From NCBI RefSeq assembly GCF_003044935.1, contig NZ_POXP01000001.1:310001-374000 (forward strand): DNA of 64,000 nt. Reading direction: 5' to 3'. Within the stretch, counting starts at the first letter, position 1. The number at the start of each line of letters is the position of its first letter. Below are positions 28,474 through 34,697 of the stretch, one piece after another. The position numbers and the translations under genes are program-made. The notes under the pieces were generated by a model. That model had not been told where the DNA came from. It saw only the letters and a list, made by a program, of their open reading frames with translations, and ran no database searches. The stretch is from Neisseria subflava (GTDB taxonomy: Bacteria > Pseudomonadota > Gammaproteobacteria > Burkholderiales > Neisseriaceae).

Positions 28474-30255
28474 ATGATTCGGCTGCATCCCGAACAGTTA
28501 AACGGAAAACTACAATTCATGCGCGACTACATCAGCGCGCAAAACGCGGCGGACGGCTCGAAAATGGACGCCAACGCCAACGTTACCCAGAAGAACATCG
28601 CTACGATGGAAGCGGAAATCATGAAAGACTTTTTCGTGCAGATTAACCGCGCCCAAGTGTCGCGCAAAATTGCCGAAATTTTCGACCAATCCGTCGCCGA
28701 CGAATACATCCGCCAGATTGAGGCACATGAGATTTATGTGCACGACGAAACCAGCCTCAAGCCTTATTGTGTGTCGGTTACGCTGTATCCCTTCCTGCTC
28801 GACGGCTTAAGCAAACTCGGCGGAGAATCTAAGGCGCCACAACATTTGGCATCGTTTTGCGGCTCGTTTATCAACCTTGTGTTTGCCATTAGCGCGCAGT
28901 TTGCCGGCGCGGTGGCGACGGTGGAATTTCTGACTTATTTCGACTACTTCGCCCGTAAAGACTACGGCGACGATTATTTGGAAACCCACGGCAAAGAAAT
29001 CGCCAATCATATGCAGCAGGTAGTGTACAGCATTAACCAGCCCGCCGCCGCGCGCGGCTATCAGAGCGTATTCTGGAATATTTCCGTTTACGATCAATAC
29101 TATTTTGATGCGATGTTCGGCGATTTCGTCTTCCCCGATTTCAGCAAACCGGTGTGGGCGAGTGTGGCGAAGCTGCAAAACTTCTTCCTCAAATGGTTCA
29201 ATCAGGAGCGCACCAAAGCCGTTTTGACTTTCCCTGTCGTGACCGCTGCGATGCTGACCGACGGCGGTAAATGCAAAGACACCGTGTTCGCCGACGAAAT
29301 GGCGAAAGAGTTGGCGGAAGGCAATTCCTTCTTTGTTTATCTTTCCGACAATCCGGACTCGTTGGCTTCCTGCTGCCGCCTGCGTAACGCCATCGAAGAC
29401 CGAACCTTCAGCTACACTCTCGGCGCGGGCGGCGTAGCGACCGGTTCCATCAACGTCATCACCATCAATATGAACCGATTGGAGCAAGACGGGCGCGACC
29501 TTGCCGCCGAAGTGGCCAAAATCCACAAATACCAATACGCCTACCGCAAACTGATGGAAGAATACCAAGCCGCCGGAATGCTGCCCGTTTACGATGCAGG
29601 CTTCATCACGCTGGACAAACAGTTCCTTACCATCGGCATCAACGGCATGGCGGAAGCCGCCGAATCGCAAGGCATTAAAGTCGGCTACAACGACGATTAC
29701 ATCAACTTCGTCCAAGGCCGTCTGAAAACCATATTTGAAGCCAACCAAGCCGCCAGCAAACACTACGGCGTGAAATTCAACACCGAGTTTGTCCCCGCCG
29801 AAAACCTCGGTGTAAAAAACGCCAAATGGGACAAAGCCGACGGCTACAAAGTCAGCCGTGAATGCTACAACTCCTATTTCTACGTCGTCGAAGACGAAGA
29901 AATCAACGCGCTCGACAAATTCCTGCTGCACGGCAAAGAACTGGTGGACTGGCTCGACGGTGGCTCCGCGCTGCACCTGAACCTCGATGAAGCCCTGCCC
30001 GAATCCGGCTACCGCTCGCTCTTAGACATCGCCGCGCAAACCGGCTGCAACTACTTCTGCGTGAACGTGCGCATTACCATTTGCAACGAATGCGGCCATA
30101 TCGACAAACGTACCTTACACGCCTGTTCCGCCTGTGGCAGCCACGACATCGATTACGGCACCCGCGTCATCGGCTATCTGAAACGCGTATCCGCATTCAG
30201 TAGCGGACGGAGCAAAGAGCACGCACTCAGACATTATCACCGTAAAGCGGCGTAA
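28474..30255 (+). CDS. nrdD: Anaerobic (class III) ribonucleoside-triphosphate reductase NrdD
   Basis: Oxygen-sensitive glycyl-radical enzyme that makes deoxynucleotides without oxygen. 593 residues from ATG 28474, behind AGGAG; the longer frame from 28435 uses TTG. No ATP-cone domain is visible at the N-terminus, which makes it shorter than E. coli NrdD (about 710). The C-terminus has the zinc site CNECG...CSACG and the glycyl radical motif RVIGYLK. The related N. bacilliformis enzyme is known to accept thioredoxin as reductant; that this one does so is inferred. A DUS is embedded near 29717. Confidence 0.95.
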   Translation: MIRLHPEQLNGKLQFMRDYISAQNAADGSKMDANANVTQKNIATMEAEIMKDFFVQINRAQVSRKIAEIFDQSVADEYIRQIEAHEIYVHDETSLKPYCVSVTLYPFLLDGLSKLGGESKAPQHLASFCGSFINLVFAISAQFAGAVATVEFLTYFDYFARKDYGDDYLETHGKEIANHMQQVVYSINQPAAARGYQSVFWNISVYDQYYFDAMFGDFVFPDFSKPVWASVAKLQNFFLKWFNQERTKAVLTFPVVTAAMLTDGGKCKDTVFADEMAKELAEGNSFFVYLSDNPDSLASCCRLRNAIEDRTFSYTLGAGGVATGSINVITINMNRLEQDGRDLAAEVAKIHKYQYAYRKLMEEYQAAGMLPVYDAGFITLDKQFLTIGINGMAEAAESQGIKVGYNDDYINFVQGRLKTIFEANQAASKHYGVKFNTEFVPAENLGVKNAKWDKADGYKVSRECYNSYFYVVEDEEINALDKFLLHGKELVDWLDGGSALHLNLDEALPESGYRSLLDIAAQTGCNYFCVNVRITICNECGHIDKRTLHACSACGSHDIDYGTRVIGYLKRVSAFSSGRSKEHALRHYHRKAA

Positions 30256-30287
30256 TTGTTGAAAAAAGGATTACTTAAAAAAGCAGT

Positions 30288-30313
30288 GGCCGTCTGAAAT
30301 TTCAGACGGCCTT
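30288..30313 (+). terminator. DUS-pair hairpin after nrdD
   Basis: GGCCGTCTGAAA directly abuts TTTCAGACGGCC, giving an almost loopless palindrome. Only a short TT follows. Confidence 0.7.
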
Positions 30314-30444
30314 GATCATGTTGAGATAGGCAGGCTCTTTCAATGATATAGTTTTGATTAAATTAAACAAAAATTCTTGACATCTTCATATAATGAATTA
30401 ACATATAACATCCTTTAACCTAAATTTAAAAAAGTGAGAGACAC

Positions 30445-30819
30445 ATGAAAACATCAGCTTTATTGGCAGCTCTGTCCCTGTCAGCATGCGGTGGTTCAGG
30501 CTCATCTTCTTCTGCCGTTTGTGACGAGTACGAAAAAGCATTTGCCGAAGCAACTAAAGACGTAGATGCCGCAACCAAAGACATGATGCAAAAATCTTTC
30601 GAACAAACCAAAGAAGCATTGAAAAACCTGCCGGCAGACCAGCGTGATGCAACTTGTAAAACTTCTTTGGACGCTTTGAAAGGCGTTCCTGCTGCAGAAA
30701 CTCCTGAAGAAAAAGCCGAAGAAGCTAAAGATGCCGCTGAAGAGGCTAAAGAAGAAGCAAAAGACGCAGCGGAAGATGCCAAAGAAGCTGCTGAAGACGC
30801 TAAAGAAGAAGCTAAATAA
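30445..30819 (+). CDS. Small lipoprotein with Ala/Glu/Lys-rich C-terminal repeat
   Basis: 124 residues. A short lipoprotein signal (MKTSALLAALSLSACGGSG) predicts lipidation at Cys15. The middle, residues 22-85, carries two cysteines (AVCDEYEKAF, DATCKTSLDAL) and resembles small neisserial lipoproteins that I recall as DUF5339, not verified. The last ~35 residues are an AEEAKEEAKDAAEDAK-type repeat, probably one long helix. GTGAGAG stands upstream of the start. Its place beside the accessory region and its repeat make length variation between strains plausible. Confidence 0.75.
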   Translation: MKTSALLAALSLSACGGSGSSSSAVCDEYEKAFAEATKDVDAATKDMMQKSFEQTKEALKNLPADQRDATCKTSLDALKGVPAAETPEEKAEEAKDAAEEAKEEAKDAAEDAKEAAEDAKEEAK

Positions 30820-30838
30820 TACGGCTAAGCTTTACAGA

Positions 30839-30873
30839 AAAACGGATTCCAATGATTTGGAATCCGTTTTTTG
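30839..30873 (+). terminator. Rho-independent terminator (not DUS-based)
   Basis: AACGGATTCC (30841-30850) and GGAATCCGTT (30859-30868) form a ten-base stem with an eight-base loop followed by a T-run, just behind the lipoprotein gene. Confidence 0.85.
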
Positions 30874-30946
30874 TTTTGTGAATTAGGATGGTTGTTTTAG
30901 ATGAGCTTTTTCAGTTTTCAGACGGCCATTTCTTATGCCGTCTGAA

Positions 30947-31077
30947 AGCGTTAGTTTCAACTAAGTTAAAATGTACAACAGCAAACAGTTAATCAAACTA
31001 ACCGCGTGCGTACCGTACATGCCTTACGCGTAGGTTTTGAAGTTACAGTAGGGGTGTAGCGTAACCACGCACGCGAT
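30947..31077. repeat. REP-like module, left copy
   Basis: After a DUS comes AGCGTTAGTTTCAACTAAG, then AACAGCAAACAGTTAATCAAA and ACCGCGTGCGTACCG with a CGCGT...ACGCG hairpin at 31003-31030. A second short hairpin GCGTAACCACGC is near 31058-31070. The same words in the same order occur at 32683-32761 on the other side of the transposase remnant. No gene is seen in 30874-31123. Confidence 0.6.
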
Positions 31078-31123
31078 AGGTTGAGTATACAGACTACAGT
31101 TTGCTAAAGTGAACAGTTAGAGC

Positions 31124-31747
31124 TTATTGGTTTAAATACTGTATTTTTGCATCATTTAAACTATCGGCTAGTTTTTGGATACTGTTCAGTAGTTTATCAA
31201 TATCCTGTTCAGGATCAGCATAGAAATAGTCGATGGTGAACGTTAGAGTTTTACCAAACTGCTCAGGGATTGGGGGAAGAGCTAGAGCGCGCAGCTGGAT
31301 ACTATCTCCACCTCGTGCATAGTCGCGTACCCACCATGACAAAAACTCTAATGCATTCAATCCGGTTTCATCACGCGTAATCATGAAGTCGATCGAAATC
31401 AAGATTTCGTCCGATAAACCGCCATCAGTCCGTTTCAATGCACCTAACGGATAGTCACCAAACATGGGAAGCGTAAAATCATCCGATGTGATTTCGAATA
31501 GCATATGGCGATTTACCGCAGCAAGTTTGATACCGGGAATACTTTTAATGGCAGTACTGAGTTCTTGTACGGGTTGAGGAATATCGGAATTATCTTCGTC
31601 TGCTTCCGGCTCTAATTCTTGGTTATCTTGAGTAAATGCCAAATTTTCCTGTTCTAGCTCTACAACAATTTGTTTTACTTGGATTTTTGTTTCATCTTTT
31701 TCTTGTTTTTGTTTTAGCATAGTGGAGAGAAAGTCTTTAATACTCAT
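31124..31747 (-). CDS. Hypothetical protein, 207 residues
   Basis: Not recognised. The N-terminus (residues 1-60) is charged and rich in Gln, Glu and Asp (KQKQEKDETKIQVKQIVVELEQ, then EPEADEDNSDIPQ), probably disordered or coiled. The C-terminal two thirds look globular with alternating strands (MLFEITSDDFTLPMFGDYPLGALKR, LISIDFMITRDETGLNALEFLSWWVRDYA, LTFTIDYFYADPEQDIDKLL). There is no signal peptide or membrane segment. It is isolated between REP-like repeats. TGATAATGGTTATTC, which partly resembles a Fur box, overlaps its start region at 31745-31759. Reality is supported by the length and a plausible folded pattern. Confidence 0.6.
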   Translation of the reverse strand: MSIKDFLSTMLKQKQEKDETKIQVKQIVVELEQENLAFTQDNQELEPEADEDNSDIPQPVQELSTAIKSIPGIKLAAVNRHMLFEITSDDFTLPMFGDYPLGALKRTDGGLSDEILISIDFMITRDETGLNALEFLSWWVRDYARGGDSIQLRALALPPIPEQFGKTLTFTIDYFYADPEQDIDKLLNSIQKLADSLNDAKIQYLNQ

Positions 31748-31910
31748 GATAATGGTTATTCCTAAATTTGAGATAACAGTAAAGATTTGATTGTATTTTA
31801 TTTTTTTAATGTGTCAAGATGACAAAATAATTTATAGATAAATAAACCTTAAAGTCAAGTGAGGTATGTGGCATAGCTACTCACGCGGTCGGTAGTGTTT
31901 TATAGCGCAT

Positions 31911-32439
31911 TCACTCCCCAAAACTCATTACCGCTGTTTCTTTTGTTCCGCCCCAATCTAACAGCAGCCATCCATCTCGCACATAACGGTGGAACGACGA
32001 AAACGCCCAATCGCGGACATTGTCACATAATCCATGTTTGACAGGATTGAAATGGATGTAGTCCGCGTAACGTTGCAAATCCGTTTCGTCGCGCACGGTG
32101 TGTTCGTAAAAACGCCGTTGCCAAATACCGCGTTCGTTCCGCCGCTGTTTGCTGGCAGACAGGTTTTCTGCACGAGGGAAATGTGCGGAGAATTTGGTTT
32201 TAATCAGCCGCCAGCGCAGGGAATAATCTGCATCGTCAGGCGGCAGCGTCCAAATGGCGTGAATGTGGTTCGGCAGCACGCATACGGCGACGGTTTCAAA
32301 GGGATATTGTTTTTGCACATCCATATAAGCCGCACGCGAAGTCGATATGTTCGACAAGCAGGTGCGATTTCGGGTTGGCGAGTTTGACAGTGAAAAAGAA
32401 TGTGCCGCCGGCAATGAAGTTTCTGCGATAACGCGCCAT
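31911..32439 (-). pseudogene. Frameshifted REP-associated tyrosine transposase (RAYT, Y1/IS200-like)
   Basis: The frame starting at 32439 reads MARYRRNFIAGGTFFFTVKL and on to VEHIDF, then continues in another frame with RAAYMDVQKQYPFETVAVC. So one base is gained or two lost near 32335-32345. The rest is intact: the HxH metal motif in PNHIHAIW, YEHTVRDETDL and the catalytic tyrosine in YADYIHFNPVKHG. RAYTs act on REP hairpins at DNA level as single-stranded endonucleases. REP-like hairpins lie on both sides. Programmed frameshifting is possible but no slippery run is seen; decay is more likely. Confidence 0.85.
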
Positions 32440-32460
32440 AGGATTTTTGCTTGTGGTTTG

Positions 32461-32670
32461 GGTGTTGGAGAAGGAATGGTTTATTGTTTAAGGTTTTAAC
32501 TTCGTTGAAGCTGATGTTTTCAGACGACATTGGAGGCCGTCTGAAAGCTCTAGCTTCAACGAAGTTAAAAGTTGAAACAGCAAACCGTCAATCAAACCTT
32601 GAGTGTTGGGGAAGAAATGGTTCGTTATTTAAGGTTTTAACTTTGTTGAAACGGCAAACCGTCAATCAAG
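32461..32670. repeat. Imperfect tandem repeats with a long hairpin
   Basis: A ~48-base unit (TGTTGG.GAAG.AATGGTT ... AAGGTTTTAACTT.GTTGAA) occurs at 32463-32510 and again at 32603-32650. Between them, TTTTAACTTCGTTGAAGCT (32494-32512) and TAGCTTCAACGAAGTTAAAA (32551-32570) are an inverted repeat enclosing a degenerate DUS pair. The word GCAAACCGTCAATCAA occurs at 32580 and 32654, and a variant at 32713. Confidence 0.75.
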
Positions 32671-32682
32671 CAACTGAAAGCG

Positions 32683-32761
32683 CTAGCTTCAATGAAGTTA
32701 AAATTTAAAACGGCAAACTGTCAATCAAACAACCGCGTGCGTGCGTACCGCACATACGCGG
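32683..32761. repeat. REP-like module, right copy, with hairpin
   Basis: TAGCTTCAATGAAGTTAAAA, then GGCAAACTGTCAATCAAAC, then a hairpin of CCGCGT (32733-32738), GTGCG (32741-32745), loop TAC, CGCAC (32749-32753) and ACGCGG (32756-32761). It is the counterpart of the module at 30947-31077. Bases 32440-32776 hold no gene. Confidence 0.65.
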
Positions 32762-32776
32762 GGGTGGGTATGCAGG

Positions 32777-33352
32777 CTAAAACTTCTTTGGTTGTTTATC
32801 AAAAAATTCTGAGTATAGAGTTGATACATCTATTGCAATATAATTTGGGGAACATTTAGGATTCATTCTACCTAGACGATGTCTAAACTGCGAACATGTC
32901 TCATGAGGGAAGACAAAATATTGTTTTTGGTAAATTGGTAGTTTAAAAAAATGCCGTGAGCAATGAGTGGAATATGTTACCTTTCCATCTAACTCATCTT
33001 TCTTGATATTTGATACTATTTTGTAATTAAGACGAAATTCAGCTAATACGGTAAAAATATTTTCATTATCCTCAATAAAAAAAGCTATATCCATTGATGG
33101 ATTATTTTGCTTTTTCCCTTTTCTTCTCTCTCGGCGTGCACACTCAAGTGAGTCCAAATCTATACATAGATAACTATCATCAAATATGGGAGTATCGTAA
33201 TCACGAGTCTTAGGGCTGAGTAATTTGTATGGCTCTTCTCCCATATCATCTTCTCGACAGATTATTTGATGTATAGAGATTTCAATCTGTTTACTTGCAA
33301 AATAATTTTTGAATATATTTTGAATGCAAGGAGGAGTGTTAATATATGACAT
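32777..33352 (-). CDS. Unknown protein coupled to the AAA/ABC-type ATPase
   Basis: 191 residues, no family recognised. No signal peptide or membrane segment, so it is probably cytoplasmic. It is basic in two clusters (ECARRERRKGKKQNN, residues 70-84; CSQFRHRLGRMNPK, 153-166) and has six cysteines. The segment SMDIAFFIEDNENIFTVLAEF, then RLNYK (residues 87-111) has the spacing of a PD-(D/E)xK core (Asp88, Glu105, Arg107), but the last position is Arg, not Lys, so this is only a guess. The start overlaps the ATPase stop (TAATG), so the two are co-translated. The DNA is much richer in AT than the flanking genes. Confidence 0.7.
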   Translation of the reverse strand: MSYINTPPCIQNIFKNYFASKQIEISIHQIICREDDMGEEPYKLLSPKTRDYDTPIFDDSYLCIDLDSLECARRERRKGKKQNNPSMDIAFFIEDNENIFTVLAEFRLNYKIVSNIKKDELDGKVTYSTHCSRHFFKLPIYQKQYFVFPHETCSQFRHRLGRMNPKCSPNYIAIDVSTLYSEFFDKQPKKF

Positions 33353-34674
33353 TAATCCTCTCCATATTGTTCAAGTTTTTCATATGATATATTAAATGAG
33401 TCAAATATTTCTGAAATATTATCCCCCAAATCTTTAAAATCAAATTGCAGGTTAGATACTTGTTTTGCTAAATAAAAGTTAACTTTATCTTCAATCCCTT
33501 CTTTTTTAGGGATATATTTTAGAGACTGAACCATATCAGGACTATGTGTTGCAACGAATATTTTTGCACCGATATATTTATTAATCAGTGTCAGCATTCT
33601 TCCATACTCAACAATCCATTGAGGATGTAAATGAGCCTCTGGTTCATCTAGGATTAAGAGTGTCTTATCATTAATTGATTTATTTTTCACTAAAAAATTA
33701 ATAATTGCAAAAGATTTTATTCCCGTTGCACAATCTCTTAAATCAATTTCGATGCCTTGTTTAGTTCTAAATACAAAATGATCTAACTCTTCATTATATT
33801 CAATAGTAGCATTTCCTTCTAATATATCATTAAAAAAGAATTTTTCAATATTTTGATTTGATCTATCATCAATGATGCTATCTTGATAAAGTAATTTTAA
33901 ATTAACATCATTCCAGTGAGAAATTTCATTATTTCCTAGTAGCATAGGTGTATCTATATAAATTACATTTAAAATACTAAAAGGAGTCTGCATTGTTTGT
34001 TTTCCAGAAATAATTAATTCTGAAAATTCTGACACTTCAATTAAGTCTGGCAAACTAGCGGTATGGAAAGCTTCTCGAATTTCTCTGTGCAAGTATAATC
34101 TAGGTTTTGTAATAAGATGTTGATTGAATCGATTATATAAACTATTAACATATATCTTTAGAATATTAACAAAGGGTACCAAGTTTGTAGCAGATGAAAG
34201 TTGATCTAATTCAGTCTTTAAACTTGAATCACCCTTAAAAATATCCCTGAAAATTACGATAGATCGTTCTATTTGATTTTTTTTAATATCATCATTTTTT
34301 CCTTTATCTTCATTTATTTTATTTGATAACCAATCAAGAAAGTCCAAAATATTTCTTTCTTTAAGAAGAATATTATTCTCTTCAAATTCAAACAATCTTT
34401 GATGAATTGAAACGAGAAGTTGCGTATTAACCCGTATAGTATTTGATAAGTATATAACAGCACTTCTAAATTTGTTTAATTCACTATTTATCTCTTTTGC
34501 AACAGATTGTTCAAAATTATTAGTTACTTTGAATACATAATAAAGTAACTTGGATAAAGTACTTTTACCACATCCATTGAGCCCTGCAACAACAGTTATT
34601 CCATTAATTTTAATTTCGGCTTCGTGTATAGCTCTAAAATTTTTTACATGTAAGTTAATGATATCTTCGTTCAT
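33352..34674 (-). CDS. AAA/ABC-type (AAA_15/AAA_21-like) ATPase, possible defence component
   Basis: 440 residues. The N-terminal strand LHVKNFRAIHEAEIKINGITVVAG leads into Walker A GLNGCGKST (31-39). A long helical, low-similarity insert fills ~45-290. DCATGIKSFAIINFL is in the signature position. Walker B is LLILDEPEAHLHP (339-351) and the switch region VATHSPDMV lies near 376-384. This is the layout of SMC/RecF-like ATPases found in OLD, Septu, PARIS and related systems, but no C-terminal TOPRIM domain is present. It is first in a two-gene unit with the 191-residue gene. AT-rich, foreign-looking. No start alternative is better than ATG 34674. Confidence 0.82.
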   Translation of the reverse strand: MNEDIINLHVKNFRAIHEAEIKINGITVVAGLNGCGKSTLSKLLYYVFKVTNNFEQSVAKEINSELNKFRSAVIYLSNTIRVNTQLLVSIHQRLFEFEENNILLKERNILDFLDWLSNKINEDKGKNDDIKKNQIERSIVIFRDIFKGDSSLKTELDQLSSATNLVPFVNILKIYVNSLYNRFNQHLITKPRLYLHREIREAFHTASLPDLIEVSEFSELIISGKQTMQTPFSILNVIYIDTPMLLGNNEISHWNDVNLKLLYQDSIIDDRSNQNIEKFFFNDILEGNATIEYNEELDHFVFRTKQGIEIDLRDCATGIKSFAIINFLVKNKSINDKTLLILDEPEAHLHPQWIVEYGRMLTLINKYIGAKIFVATHSPDMVQSLKYIPKKEGIEDKVNFYLAKQVSNLQFDFKDLGDNISEIFDSFNISYEKLEQYGED

Positions 34675-34697
34675 AGTGCTATCCTAAAAAGAGATTT

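Noticed and set aside
28807..29976. 389-residue open frame antisense to nrdD
   Set aside because: It mirrors the codon pattern of nrdD, has no ribosome site and gives no recognisable protein; a shadow of a GC-rich coding strand.
33352..34674. OLD-family nuclease, PARIS or Septu system
   Set aside because: No TOPRIM domain in the ATPase, and the partner shows no HNH motif or DUF4435-like pattern; only the general two-gene layout fits, so no named system is assigned.
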